Shown here one piece after another: positions 1 to 12,507 of a DNA stretch of 64,000 nucleotides. The DNA lies in assembly GCA_000750105.3 (NCBI GenBank), contig JPHH03000018.1, positions 372,001 to 436,000 on the forward strand. The letters run 5' to 3'. The notes below the pieces were generated by a model. That model had not been told where the DNA came from and did no database searches. It saw only the letters and a program-made list of their open reading frames with translations. Within the stretch, counting starts at the first letter, position 1, and each line of letters starts with the position of its first letter. This stretch comes from Tolypocladium sp. Sup5 PDA-1. Its lineage: Eukaryota > Ascomycota > Sordariomycetes > Hypocreales > Ophiocordycipitaceae. The position numbers and the translations under genes were made by a program.

Positions 1-666
1 CACTGCCTAGGTCTGCGAACAGTAGCTTGACAGTGAAGTGGTCTCCGAAGAGCACCTCTCCGAACGTCGGGATGAAGGGGAAGAAAATAGCTGCTCGGCC
101 GACGGTATCAATCTACCAGACATGGTTGAATGGGGCTAATAGAAACGGGAGTATGATACAAAAGATCAAGGGGTTTCAAAAGCCATGCCTTTCGTCAAGT
201 TGCTTGATAAGATCAGAGTTGGCGGGTAGCGCTCAGGGTCATGAAAAGTAAACCACCAAGCTTCGTCAAGACGGTTGCCAGTGGTGGATCAACGCCGGAA
301 AATAAACAGCAAGGCCCCGGATATTCTCCCGCATCAATTTGAGAGATGCCATGAAACGCGGCTGTACAAGATACAAGTGTCATGCATCTGCAAGAAAGCT
401 AAGGATTCATTGTACTTGTGCGCACACTTCTGCGGTATCCCTGTCATTACTATCTTTCGCGTATGACTGTGCATGGGTAGTCATGGCTAGCCTGAATGAA
501 GACTTCAGCCGTAGAGGAAGTTTTGACCCTGTCGACGCAAGGGTTCAGCGTGAAGAACTTGCGCCGCTATGAGCATCAATGAGGGCGTGCACTTTGGTAG
601 ACGTGTTCTGCCTGACCTCGCGACGGCAGAGAGTTAGGCTGAGCATTACTGCACAGGAAACAAATA
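1..666. other. Window edge, no gene recognised
   Basis: Only short overlapping open frames without family signatures or a convincing splice pattern are seen here. The stretch lies downstream of the MFS transporter stop at 667 and probably holds its 3' UTR and intergenic DNA. A gene cut by the left edge cannot be excluded. Confidence 0.5.
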
Positions 667-2181
667 CTAGGGCCCACGATCCTCGTTTGTGGGCTTCGGC
701 TCGTCTCGGAGGCAAACAAAAGACAGAGCCAACGCCCCGCAACCAAAAAGGCCGGCCACGATGGCGAACGGCATGCCAATCCATGCAGATCCCAAGCCGA
801 GCCCCCAACGAAATGAAGCTGCAAGTACTGGACCTGCAACAAGCCCACCAAGGGACGACATGAAGCCTAGAGCTGAGTAAAGCATTCCCGCTTCGTCTGG
901 GCGGCCCAAATTTGTCACGAGACTCCGCGCGGCAGGGGCAAACCCCAAGCCGAGAGCAAACATGACCACTCCAAACAAAGCCAGAAAAGCTGAAAGTGAG
1001 GCTGAGATGAGAAGAGATCCGAGCGTAGACAAACAAATCGAAACTCGACTGATGAAGAGATCATTGGTGTCAGTGCTCCAGCCATGCCTCTCTAGGATTT
1101 TGGTCAGGGCTGGCAAGAGGACCAGCAACAAGACAAGATTGATCGCGCCACGAAGAGCGAGTAAAAGACTAGCCTATAAGCAGTCAATACGATGATGGAC
1201 ATACGTACATATATGGAGAGCGTTGTTCGACGATGATACCTTTTGATATCTCCAGGTGAAACGTATCCGAAAATACTGGAGCAAGAAGCTACTTGACTGG
1301 CGTCCCAAGGCACCAGCAAAAAACGCCAATAGCACGGCGATAACATTGCGCTTCAGGAGCGGTTGAACTTTGGACATGGCATCGGACCATTCTGCGGATG
1401 GCTCGGCGTCATCGTTATTCGACCGACAACTATCAGGGCTGATTGAAGACGGACTAGGCCCGGGGCGTGCCTTCGCCAGCGTCTCCGGGAGAAACACAGC
1501 TGCAATGATTGCTCCAGATAATGATAATGCACCTGAAATAATATACGGTATCCACGGGTCCTTGGACATGAGAAACGCGCTGAGTGGGGTGCCGAGGATG
1601 TCGCCGATCAGGATGCAGGCGGACATGAGAAAAAACAGGCTGCCTCGCCGGCTGGCGGGAGCAACATCGGCGACAATGAGGTAGATCATGGCAGAAGCGA
1701 CAGCATCGCCTCCGCCAATGAGTCTCGCTGCCGAGGTAGCCCAGATTAGACGTGGAGGGAAGATGTGCGAATACCATAGTACAGCCTTGGCGAGCACGTC
1801 TTGGAAGAATATTCCCATCATACTTAGCACGAGAACCGGCCTGCGCCCAAGTCTATCAGCGAGTATGCCACATGGTACGGCGATGAGGAGGCCTGGGATG
1901 AGGTTGAATGTGTTGAGAAGCTGAGTCACAGTCGCCAGCTCGGTTTGAACCGGCGTCGACGAGCAATCGCGGTGCATCTCTGGGGTCCGAGAAGCGTAGT
2001 AGCGGCGGCAAATGCCGTCTTCGAGAATGCTGATCTGTGGCGCGTCCATGAAGAAGGCAGCGAAATCCATGAGAACGACCAATACGAAGGCTTTGGCGAT
2101 GACATGACGGCCGGCACTGTCAAGTCGTGTGGTGGGCTTGGAATTGAGCAGGGGTGTAGATTCTGAGGCTGGGCTATCCAT
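667..2181 (-). CDS. MFS transporter, two exons
   Basis: A major facilitator superfamily permease of about 482 residues. The coding parts are 2181-1240 and 1173-667. The 66 bp intron (1174-1239) has a GTATCA donor and a TTATAG acceptor and joins ...WRYQK to ASLLLALRG... in frame. The N-terminal half contains the MFS motif-A region PCGILADRLGRRPVLV in the loop between TM2 and TM3, and hydrophobic segments are spaced as in a 12-TM permease. A charged, Ser-rich cytoplasmic loop (SSISPDSCRSNNDDAEPS) lies between the halves. An ATG at 2205 would add eight residues; 2181 (MDSPASESTPLL) looks more typical. The substrate is unknown. The neighbour across the divergent promoter is an ABCC pump, so a shared role in toxin or metabolite efflux is possible but not shown. 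Confidence 0.85.
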
Positions 2182-2706
2182 TGCGGCTGAACAAACCGAT
2201 TGCAATGAGGCATTGTTGTTGAACAGGCAGGCAGTCCGTAAGTTACTTACTCCGTAGGTATGGACCGAATAGTTGTACTTCTAGCGAATAGCCATGGGCA
2301 TCGTTGTACTTCGTAGGAAGTGGATCCAACAGATCTTGGCCCGGATACAAGAATGGGCGGGGCCTCGGCGGTCCGACCCTTCCCGCTTGGCCCACCTGAC
2401 TCCGCATTCCATTCGCGCTCTGCCTGGCGAGCACTCGCCCCATGAGCACTCGCTGCATCAGGACTCTGTTGGCCTGAGTGACTGGCGACCAACACGTCAC
2501 GCACGTACTCGTACATCCGCAGTACAAGGATATCCAGTTAGCCGCATCTGATGTCTACGAGTACTCGTACAGACCTGCTGCGTCGCCCGAAACATTGTCA
2601 ATTACCAAGACCAGCCAGCAAAGGGTGTGCACACCGAATGCTTGTGCTGCCGCGTCTCAATCGCAGACTCCGGAACAGTAGTTGGAGCTAAAGGGACTCG
2701 TCGATC
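2182..2706. promoter_or_regulatory. Divergent promoter between MFS and ABC transporter genes
   Basis: About 525 bp separate the two divergent starts. The stretch contains TACTCCGTA at 2248-2256, GTACTCGTAC at 2561-2570 and a related TACTCGTAC at 2506-2514. These short motifs recur in other intergenic regions of this window. No TATA box is obvious. Co-regulation of the pair is inferred from the layout only. Confidence 0.4.
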
Positions 2707-5700
2707 ATGGCTGAACACCTCCTGTCCGAATGCCCGCCTTCATCCGACCGGTCTTTCGGACCCCGAGTGGACAAGGCCTGCCGCTCATTTGACTTCACTC
2801 TGCAGTTCGAGGACATCGTTCTCGCCTGTGTTCCTGCCGCAGTCTTTCTGCTCACCCTACCTTGGAACGTTGTGCCCTTGCACAGGGGTCAACTGATCGG
2901 GTCAACTCGCCCAAAACTCTGCATTGCGAAACAGGCGCGTGGGATACCCAACTCGTTTGTGATATGGAGCCATTGAGACTGACTGCGTTCGTCTTGGCAG
3001 ATCCTACTGGTATGCTTGGCCGTATTACAACTGGCCTTCTTGGTTCTCAGGTTCCAACACGGGCTATTACGCACACGCGCCTCTGCAGCAGCGGACACAC
3101 TCACCCTGGCGGCGGCCTTGGGCTCGTTGCTCCTCTCTCATCTCCATTGCAAACGCTCGCTTCGTCCTTCAACCCTGCTGAGCCTATATCTACCCGCATT
3201 CGTCGTGCTAGGTGTTGCTCGCACGCGTACGCTATGGCTTTTAGATCCAAACGGCCCAGTGCCCGCCCTCATGTTGGCCATCTGCAGCATCACATTCGTG
3301 TCCCTTGTATTGGAATCCTTCCACAAAAAAGCCAGCTTCACGAGACCAACATCGGGTAACTGGCCGCAGAAATTGACGCCAGAGCAGTACAGTGGATTTT
3401 GGGAAAGGGCCAGTTATGCCTGGGTGCTCGCCACTTTTCGTCTGGGCTACGCCAAGGTCCTCTCGGTGGACGACCTGCCCCCCTTGGATGTGCAGCTTCA
3501 GAGTCGCGATTTGCACCAAGTCCTCATGTCCACCTGGAACACCTGTAAGATCATTGGCCCGAACCTATCGCAGTCAAGGCTAACGATGGTCTAGACGATC
3601 TTCGCAAGCGGCATAGTCTGCTTCGCGCGTCTTTCCACGCATACGCCGCCACATTTGTGTCTGCTGTCATCCCCAGGTTATGCCTAACAGGTTTCACGTT
3701 CGCCCAACCATTCATGGTCGGCACCACTGTGACCTACATGGAGCAGAAACTCCCGGATGGGCACTACGGGAATGGCCTAATCGGCGCTTGGGCCCTTGTA
3801 TACCTGGGTATTGCTGTATGTCCGCAGGTCTGTACTTGAAAACCTTCGCTGATGTTTCTTTTCCCAGTTATCTACTGCAGTCTACCAGTACCAGCTGTTC
3901 AGGTTCATAACAAAACTTAGAGGCGGACTGACTGCGCTTGTCTACCAGCACGCGTTAGACACAAGGGTAGCCGATTCGGGAGAAATCACGGCGGTTGCTT
4001 TGATGGGTACCGATATACCTCGCATTGTCGACTCGTTCCGAGAGATCCACGAAATTTGGGCTGCACCCGTAGACATAGCCGTTGCTGTGTACTTGCTTGC
4101 CCGACAGCTTTCCCTGGCCTGTGTGGCGCCGATTGTAGTTACGCTTGGTATGCATAGCTCGTCGAATGCACTCTGTGCCCACAGTGCTGGCACTACATTG
4201 GAGTAAGACCAGAGACTGACGCCCTTGCAGTTTTCATTGGCGCTGCGTCAAAGCTCTCGGCATCGACGAAACGAGAGCAGCGCCGTTGGATCGAAAAGGT
4301 TCAAGAGCGAATTCGCATCACGACCGCTATGCTAAATGACATAAAAGCTGTCAAGATGTTGGGTCTATCGGATGTCATGGAAACCGTTATCCGAAAGCTT
4401 CGGACAGAAGAGATAAAAACATCAAAGGGCTTCAGGGTCCTCCTCACCATCAGGATGGTACTGTGTGAGTTTTGGCCCATCAGTTTCGAAATATATCCCG
4501 ACCTGACTGCGTATCAAAGCGAACTCCATTGTCAACATCGCACCGGTGGTCACATTTGGTGTATATGTTCTCATATCCTTCTATTGGCTTCATGGATCCC
4601 TTTTCACAGCCCAGGCCTTTACGTCTATAACTCTCATCAGCTTGCTCACGAAACCGGCCCTGGTCTTTATACAAGCTCTCCCTGCAGCTTTTCAGTCTGT
4701 CGGCAGCTTCGACCGCATTCAGGAATTTGCCAACTACCTGCCAAAGAGGCTGACACCTGAAACCGAGGTTCAAGGTGGTTTGACTCTCTCATCGTCCGAC
4801 TCCCTTGTCAATATGACATCAATGCCACCCCGCCTCGTCAGCAACGCGTCCATCGTCGTTTCCGGAACCAACAATTACTTCGTCACCGCCCGGTCTCAAA
4901 GCTTCAGCTGGAAGTCATCATTACCTGAAATACTGAGCAAGACTGATCTACACATACATACTCGGCGCATCACCATGGTCACGGGCGTTGTGGGAAGCGG
5001 CAAATCGTGTCTGTTGCAGAGTATCCTAGGCGAGACATTTTCTTCTTCGGGACATGTAATGAGGACGAGTCTCGGCCCAATCGCGTACTGTGCACAACAA
5101 CCATGGCTGGAAAACAAAACAATCCGCGACAATATTATCAAGGGCGCGGCCTACGACGACAAATGGTACATGGCTGTCCAGCATGCATCTGGACTTGACC
5201 AAGATCTGTCGCAAATGGTGAAGGGTGATCGAACTAACATCGGTAGCGCAGGATCGCTGCTCAGCGGTGGTCAGAAGCAGCGTATTGTGAGTAAAAGCTT
5301 GTGAATGCGATGGCGACACCCTGAGACTAATCCCGGCAAAAGGCTTTGGCTCGAGCAGTCTATTCCAGATGCCCCGTTGTTATCCTGGACGACGTATTCA
5401 GTGGCATGGATGCCAGAACCGTCCAGCACATTTCACATCTCCTGTTGGGCCCAACAGGACTGTTTCGCACGCATCACGTAACCGTGGTTCTAGCCACACA
5501 CAACAGTATGTTTCGTCGCACAATGATCTGCGCTGCTGCAAGAGGGATGCTGATTACCTATGTAGCCAAGCTTTTGAAGTATGCCGACAACATTCTTGCC
5601 CTAGAGGATGGGAAGGTTGTTCAAATGAGAGATGCTGCCGCCGCCGTAGAACTTGGCCTTGTTGATGAGCTGGAACCATTGCCGTCGTCGAAAACTCCTA

Positions 5701-7916
5701 GAGATGAGACCATCATGCCGATAGAACGCGAGCATGAGGCACCCCGAGCATCCAGCGAGTCGAGCACACTTCACGCAGCTGACGAGGAAGGTGACTTGTC
5801 TCGCAAAGGCGGCGATCCTTTGGTATACAAGTACTACATTGCGAGCTCTGGCTGGTCGACCGTGTGCCTCTTCATGGTGTCTCTTGCCGCTTGGGCCTTT
5901 TGCACCGAGTTTCCGGGTAAGCATTGTTCATCCGACCAGAACTAAGATGAAGCAGTTTGAAGTTCTACATTGGCTAATCAGCTAGTACTCAGCAATTTGG
6001 GTGAAGTGGTGGTCTGATGCCAACACAGAGTCTCCAAATAAGGACGTCGGCATGTATATCGGTGTGTACGCTGTCTTGGGTGCAATCGGATCTCTGATGG
6101 TTTTTTTTATCGGGTGGTATGTTCTCTGTGACACCGTGCAAACCTCTGCTGTTAGGTGTCTTGGGAAACTGACGCTGCTATTCAGGCTCCTCTTCGTGAG
6201 CATTATATCGAATTCTGGACACACGTTGCACAACGACCTACTTAAAGCAACGCTGAGGTGAGATGATCCATCCACCCACCTATAGTAACAATACTTACAT
6301 TAACATGGCAGCGCTCCGTATTGGTTTTTTGCTTCAACAGACACAGGAAGTCTCATCAATCGGTTTGTATCTGGAATCGGCCTTTCTTGAACAGTCGTGT
6401 CTCTGACAGTTGCTGCCCAGTTTTAACCAAGATTTGGAGCTTATAGACATGGAGCTGCCACTATATGTGATCAACTACACTACTGGTAAGCCGACGCTCC
6501 CGGTTTACGTACCTCTACTGACTAGTACTTCCCGCAGCGGCCGCGCAGTGCGTAGCTAAGCTCATCATCCTCGCCATCTTCTCGAGGTATCTCGCCGCGG
6601 CCGTGCCAGTCCTCGGCGTCATCGTCGTGTTCCTTCAGCGCTTCTACCTACAGACTTCGCGCCAGGTGCGCCTTCTGGGAATTGAAGCCAGGGCCCCGTT
6701 GTACACGAGCTTTCAAGAGTCCGTCGTTGGGTCGCCCACAATCCGAGCGTTTGGCTGGACGAGGCACTACCAGTCGCAAAGTTATCGGCTCATCGACACC
6801 AGCCAGCGCCCAGAGTATCTCCAAAACTGCATCCAGCAATGGTTGGCGTTTACGCTTGGCATCATCGTCACCGCCATGGTCGTTGTCCTGGTTACCATCG
6901 TGGTAACGCTGCGGCACGGCTTTAGCGCCGGAAGTGTAGGTGTCAGTCTCACGGCGGTGGTGTCATTTAATGTCGTCCTCGCTAGGGTCATTCAGATGTG
7001 GACATCGCTGGAGTCTAGCATAGGGGCGGTGTCGAGAATCAAGAAGTTTGTAGCCGAGACGGAGCCCGAGGAGAAGGGCGGCGGCATTACGGCCTCCCGA
7101 AACATGTCTCTTAACTGGCCGCAGGAGGGCGCACTATGCTTCTCTAGTGTTACCGCCTCACATAGGTTTGTCGCTTTCAGCCTTGCCGGCAGCACTTTCA
7201 GCGTTCTAGCTAACGTTGCTTTCAGCCCGGAAGCCGATGCTGTTCTCAGAGGTGTCAGCATGTCCATTAAGCCCGGCCAGCATGTAGCCATCTGCGGGCG
7301 ATCTGGAAGCGGCAAGACTTCTTTAATTCTCAGCCTCCTCAAGATGCTTCACATCTCGAGCGGGAGTATAAGCGTCGACTCGGTGACCATCTCGTCTCTC
7401 AACGCGCAGCACTTGCGCCGCAGCATGACGGTCATTCCCCAGGAACCGTTCCTCTTGCCAGGCAGCATGCGCTTCAACATTGACCCTTTCGGTAGAGCGT
7501 CAGACGACGACATCATCCATGCCTTGCGTCGAGTCGGTTTGTGGGACGCAACTAGCAACGACGGCGGGCTGGATCAGGCAATGAACTCGTCTGCGTGGAG
7601 CGTAGGACAGAAGCAGCTGCTGTGTCTCGCTCGGGCCATGGTCCTCCCATCCAAGATCATCATCCTCGACGAGGCGACCAGCAGCGTCGACGCCGTCACC
7701 GAGGGCGTCATGCAGGACATCATCGAGTCGGAGTTTAAGGGCTGCACCGTGCTGGCCGTGATGCATCGGCTTGCCTACAGCACCCGCTACGACCGTGTGG
7801 CCGTCATGGACGCGGGCGTATTGATGGAGTTTGATGCGCCGCAGAACTTGTTGAGCTGGTCAAGTCGGTTCAGGGAGCTGTATGAGACGTCGGGCGTGGG
7901 AGAGGAGACGGCTTAG
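2707..7916 (+). CDS. ABC transporter, ABCC (MRP-like) full transporter, many introns
   Basis: A full-size ABC exporter of the ABCC/multidrug-resistance type in the order TMD0-TMD1-NBD1-TMD2-NBD2. About a dozen exons are visible. The start MAEHLLSECPPSSDRSFGP and the following FDFTLQFEDIVLACVPAAVF resemble fungal ABCC N-termini. Clear splice sites include T|gtaaga at 3546 with the acceptor ending at 3594, and an intron before TTATCTACTGC near 3868. The first intron donor is uncertain (about 2959). NBD1 has Walker A GVVGSGKSC (about 4988), signature LSGGQKQR (about 5258) and Walker B VVILDD. NBD2 has Walker A GRSGSGKT, a degenerate signature WSVGQKQL, Walker B IIILDEATSSVD and the H-loop VMHR. 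Asymmetric ATPase sites are typical of the family. NBD1 keeps ILDD in place of ILDE. The protein should act in plasma or vacuolar membrane efflux. No frameshift is evident, but exon borders in 5.9-6.6 kb are tentative. Confidence 0.85.
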
Positions 7917-8757
7917 ATTGGCTGAAATGGACGTTCCCCACTTGCTCTTGAGCCGTCCGGGCTGTAGGTGATATAATCCGCTCGTAAATGGGCAGACCCC
8001 TTCGGTCTTAAATGGCCGTTTGCGAACGCCGAGTGGGCGATACCCGACACGCGTCCCGAGGCTAAGTTCTTAGGGCTAGGGTTAAATTTCCTCTGCGTCG
8101 TCCGGTGTTCGGGAAACTAGGGCTGCGAAATCAGGGGTGCTACACCAACGAGGAAATGGCAGCATCGAGATGATTGTCGCTGTCGCTGCCGCCGCCACAG
8201 CGGGGATGATGCTATATCCCAAAAGGCACTATCCCAGGATTTGAGGTCGAATGGACGATATGGATCACACGTCTTGAATCATTTTCTTCCCTGTGACCCA
8301 GCAGCGGCGGTGGAATTTGGGGTTGCAGGACTTCTGGTATGCTGCGAGAGCCTTCTGGACCTTTTGATTTAACGAAACGTGAGGCTGAATGCTGGCAAGA
8401 ATCGTAGTCGGCATGCCGTAGGGTGATTTCGGTTAGGAATCTGGTACAGAGCCCCTCTTGTCGTGGTAACGGTATATTCCTGCTATGCCTTCCAAGACCG
8501 AGCTCTTCCCCGCTGACTGGTCTCCGCAAACGACCAGTTGAGGTAGAGCCACCAACTCTCCCACTCCATTGGCCCCGATCCCCCCGATCTGGTTGAGCCC
8601 GTGGCTGGAGCGAATAGTGCGAAGTTGGCTGAACCTTTGGGCTGGGGGTTCAGATTGGCTCTGTGCGGAAATGGATGGTTGCGATGCAATTGGAACGTAA
8701 GGGGTCGGTGTTTGGCGGTGACAAGAACGTAAGCAAATTGCAGTACGGATTCATTCC
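7917..8757. other. Intergenic DNA downstream of the ABC transporter
   Basis: No convincing gene is seen. A minus-strand open frame of 112 codons (8483-8821) overlaps the next entry antisense and has no recognisable domain. A short telomere-like string TTAGGGCTAGGGTTA at 8070-8084 is too short to be an interstitial telomere array. Confidence 0.4.
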
Positions 8758-9489
8758 ATGGTTCTGCTCGGATACGACCTTTTTCATCCAGTCCCAAGAC
8801 GACATCTGCCAAAACACGCATTCCATTGTATGTGTCTGGTGGATTCGAAGAGCAGACACCCTCTGCCTAAAGGCTACGATCGGGATGCCGTGCTGCGGCT
8901 GCATAATTACCTCGCACGTCTTTTCGGACGACGCTACACCTCAGTCCTTGACTCTCATGCTGCAACGAGATCTCTCTTGGCCTTTAACGACATTGTACTT
9001 TCCAATGGCAACACATATCGGCGGTACGCGTCGTTGCCCGGTGACAGTGCACAGAGGGAATCCGTAGACAGGCTAGAGACATTCAAGCAGAAGTCCGTTA
9101 ACCGTCTCATTGGTAAGTTATACACTGTTTTTGAGTCTTGTCTAAGCTGTTGATGTTCCGAGAGGGACTGTGCTACTAGGAGTGTGACTCGATGAGGTTT
9201 AGTGTTCTTACCAAATACATGCTCTGCAACGGACTGCTTCCTCGACCCAGGCCACCATATCCTGGATACAGTGTGGATGACTACTTCTGTTCCTATCCTC
9301 CCCCGCTATAGTTTTGCCACACATCAATCAAGTTGGGGAGCAAAGGTGCCCGGGCGGTCCGTTGTGCTTGGCAGTCCGTACGGGCTTCTGCAGCTTGCTG
9401 ACTTGGAGGACCTTGTCATCAGGGCAGTTAGTACAAGCAATTTTTCTGATAGTGTCGTGCTGCACTTGTGGACTGTCGTGGTTTGTTGA
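8758..9489 (+). CDS. Possible hypothetical protein, two exons, doubtful
   Basis: An open frame starts at 8758 (MVLLGYDLFHPVPRR) and runs to a good intron donor GTAAGTTA at 9111. Splicing to the acceptor GTTTAG at 9202 keeps the frame open through ...VFLPNTCSATDCFLDPGHHILDT... to a stop at 9489, giving about 210 residues. No family is recognised. The first exon is fairly charged (LPKGYDRDAVLRLHNYLARLFGRR). Overlapping frames on both strands are also open, so this may be a decayed gene or chance. Transcript evidence would decide. Confidence 0.22.
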
Positions 9490-10087
9490 AGTTGGATTGA
9501 TGGAGGATCTTCAGTGGCGTTCAAGGTTTAAGGTTCAAACTTCAAGCCTTGGCGATGCCCCACCTGCTCAGCGGGCCGACCCGTGTAGATGGTACCTGCA
9601 GCAGTCGCTGTTGTTGAGGCAGGAGCACGGCCCGGACAACCCGAAGACCAAAATGCCATCGGACGGCAATTACCGGCTGACCCAAGACCATCGCTTCTCA
9701 CATGCTGACGAAGTTGGCAGCTCGTCTCCGCATGAATCCTACCGCGGGCTAGTTTCGATGTAAAAGGACACGTCATCTGTGTGGTGCAGAACCAACAGCA
9801 TACAAATACCGACTGCGCGGCTGACGGACCAAAACCTGGCACATTGTCTCTGTCCGAGAATGAAAGTGCGGTTGTGTTGTCTCCAACCGTCGCTCACTGC
9901 TTCTCTATTCTCAGCTCTCCCATGCGAGAGAATATCTCATAATCACATCATCTACAACAAGACCCCTGACTTCCAAAGCCTGAGACGGCTCATAGAGCAT
10001 GAAGGCTGTAAGACACGCTGAATATTAAGCCCCTGTTACAAACATTTCCGCCACCAGATATTCGACCACTGGCACTCTTCGCACACC
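9490..10087. other. Intergenic region upstream of the alpha/beta hydrolase
   Basis: No gene is recognised. The 3' part contains the presumed promoter and leader of the hydrolase starting at 10088, ending in a CA/CT-rich leader before ACCATGG. Confidence 0.4.
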
Positions 10088-12034
10088 ATGGTTCTCGTCA
10101 AAGCGCTCCTTCCCCTCTTCCCTCTAGTCGCCGGTTCCCGCGCGACCCCGTGCAGCAACCAAACGGTCATACAATGGGGCACCTGTAAAGAAGACTACGG
10201 TGGCGTTGCCCGTGTAGACTGCGGACGCCTCTACGTTCCCCTCGACTACACGGAGCCGCATAAAGAGACGCTGAGTCTCGAACTCCTCCGGGTTCCCGCC
10301 TCCGTTCAGCCGGCAAAGGGGAGCATTCTCCTCAATTTTGGTGGTCCCGGTGTGCCAGGGCGATCGTCGCTCGCGGGAATAGCTCCTCTTTTGCAAATGT
10401 GAGCCAAAATAAATTCACAACACAACTTGCGAGCCTTGGAAACTAAGCGAGACATACATAGGCTATCTGGCGGCAATTTCAACCTCGTTGCTTTCGATCC
10501 TCGGTACGAAATTTGGTCTCTCAAATCTTCGCTAGTTCTGTGTGTATACTCAATGCTACCTCTAGTGGAACTGGCGACACTATACCCTTCGAATGCTACG
10601 ATACCGAAACTGAAAAGCAACGTCTTGCCACGGATCTCTCGTTCATCGCTAGGCCCTCGGATACGGCTCTTTTGGGGCGAACCTGGGCACGAAGCAAGAT
10701 AACCGCTGAAAAGTGCGCCCGGAAGCAAAGCAAGACGGGCGAACTCGTTGGCACAGCTTTCGTCGCGAGGGACTTGTTAAATGTTGCAGAAGCCCTTGGT
10801 GAAGACGGTCTGATACGTTACTGGGGTGAGTTTGTGAACAGGAGCAGCAGGCTAACAGCCTGAGTGGCATATAGCTGATGTGTTTGTGTAGGTTTCTCAT
10901 ACGGCACAACATTGGGGGCGACTCTTATCTCCATGTTCCCGGATAAAGTGGACAAGGTTATCTTGGACGGTGTTCAGAATCCACACGAGTACTACCATGC
11001 GTACGCGTATGTATAAGTCATTGGTCTGCTATATCAACATTTAACTGACTTGTGCGCGATACACGCGTAGCGACTTCGAAGAATGGTCCCAATCCGATGA
11101 AGAATTCTCCGCTATCTTCGAGCATTGCGTTCGCAACGCCCATGCTTGCCCATTCGCTCGCAACAATGCCACAGCTGCACAGCTCGAGCAATCTGTATGG
11201 GATCTTATGGACACTCTCGACTACCGCCCCATCACTATTGGAGACGCAATTGTTGATCGCAGCATTTTGAATGTCGCTATAGCGCAGAGTCTCTACTCTA
11301 CACTTAGTTGGCCAAATCTCACGCGTGGATTTGACATGCTCATCAACGGCAATGAGGACGAATCCTTCTTGCGTCAGGTTTTCAAAACTGACGCCACCAG
11401 TCTGGATAGCGATCTGGCGATGGAACAAGCTACTGTGGGCATTCACTGCCTCGACAGGGCCGCTCGGGCTGGGACGTTTCAGGAGATCCTCCCCGCCGTC
11501 GAGAGATTGGCCAATACAAGTAAGGTTCTGGGCGGCATAACCTTCAGCACGACCATGGCCTGCGCCCAGTGGAAGCTGCAGCCCAAGGAGCGCTATGAGG
11601 GCGACTTCCATGTGAAGACGAGGAATCCCGTCCTCATAATTGGTAACACGTACGACGGTCTCACTCCCGTCCGTTCTGCCCACAATATCAGCTCGGGCTT
11701 TGAAGGAAGTGTTGTTCTCGAAGTCAATGGATATGGCGTATGAGACCCCCCACCCTCCCAAATCTCGCCTCCCTGCTTGCAGCTAACAATGCATCTCGCA
11801 ACCATATAGCATGCTTCCATTGGTCTGCCCTCTGCATGCAGTTTCAAGGCCATGACGAGCTATTGGCAGAATGGAGCTATGCCTGAGCCCGGAACCGTCT
11901 GTGAAGTTGACTCGCCCCCGTTCTCGAATGTTACCTGGGGCGATGTCCTGGAAAAGCTTAAAGGCAGTGACACTTTGCCAAAGAAGCAAGCTCTCTACCT
12001 ACAGCTTGGGAAAAACGCTCAATTTACGTTGTAA
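10088..12034 (+). CDS. Secreted alpha/beta hydrolase with TAP-like C-terminal domain
   Basis: A 539-residue serine hydrolase of the S33/tripeptidyl-aminopeptidase-like family. Six exons join in frame: 10088-10398, 10462-10503, 10566-10825, 10892-11006, 11071-11737 and 11810-12034. A hydrophobic signal peptide (MVLVKALLPLFPLVAGSRA) predicts secretion. After splicing the protein shows the oxyanion-region NFGGPGVPG, then FDPRGTGDT, the nucleophile elbow GFSYGT (Ser207), the acid in NTYDGLTPV (Asp438) and the base in GYGHAS (His466). This is the normal triad order of the family. The C-terminal TAP-like domain contains the Asp and His. Fungal relatives cleave N-terminal peptides or esters; the exact substrate is unknown. 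The last exon and the downstream 290 bp are present a second time at 16.5 kb, after the NLR gene. Confidence 0.9.
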
Positions 12035-12321
12035 CGATAGACCCACCACCTGCTTGTTCGTTGTATCTCACAACTTCACTCTACAATACGAAGTATCCTC
12101 CACCCGCTCTGATCAGCTGGTGGGCAAGGGCAGAAACTGAATTCGCTCTTAGCTATACACCAATTACATAATAAAGGCTTAATACTTTAGCCCTTTTATT
12201 GCTGAGTTGTGTCTTTGTTTTGAAAGACCCGGGAAATCGTTCTCTGGCCGTTTCTTTCCCCTCAAGAGCCGGGACTTGGCAGGGACATTCGATATCGGAA
12301 GACAGCAGAGTCTCAGTGTTG
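11941..12321 (+). repeat. Direct repeat copy A (hydrolase 3' end)
   Basis: This covers the last about 30 codons of the hydrolase gene and its 3' flank. It aligns over its whole length with copy B at 16485-16871, with many substitutions and small indels. Shared anchors include cgatgtcctgga, gcttaaaggcagtgac, atagacccaccacct, cataataaaggc-like tails and gggaaatcgtt. Copy A keeps the open frame of the hydrolase and is probably the original. Confidence 0.8.
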
Positions 12322-12507
12322 GTACTGTTCGACTCACCATCCAACTATCGAGCGACAAATCCCCGCAAGATCTACGCTACACAGCTCATGTCTCGGTAAC
12401 CTGTGCGCGCCCGCAACTACCACGAACGGCGCCTTTGCAGCGAATTGTCATGGAGTTCGGCAAGCAAAACACTGCAGATGCAAAGAATGAAGGCAATTCA
12501 CACTACA

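Noticed and set aside
8070..8084. Telomere-like TTAGGGCTAGGGTTA
   Set aside because: Only two imperfect units, within the expected chance range; not an interstitial telomere.
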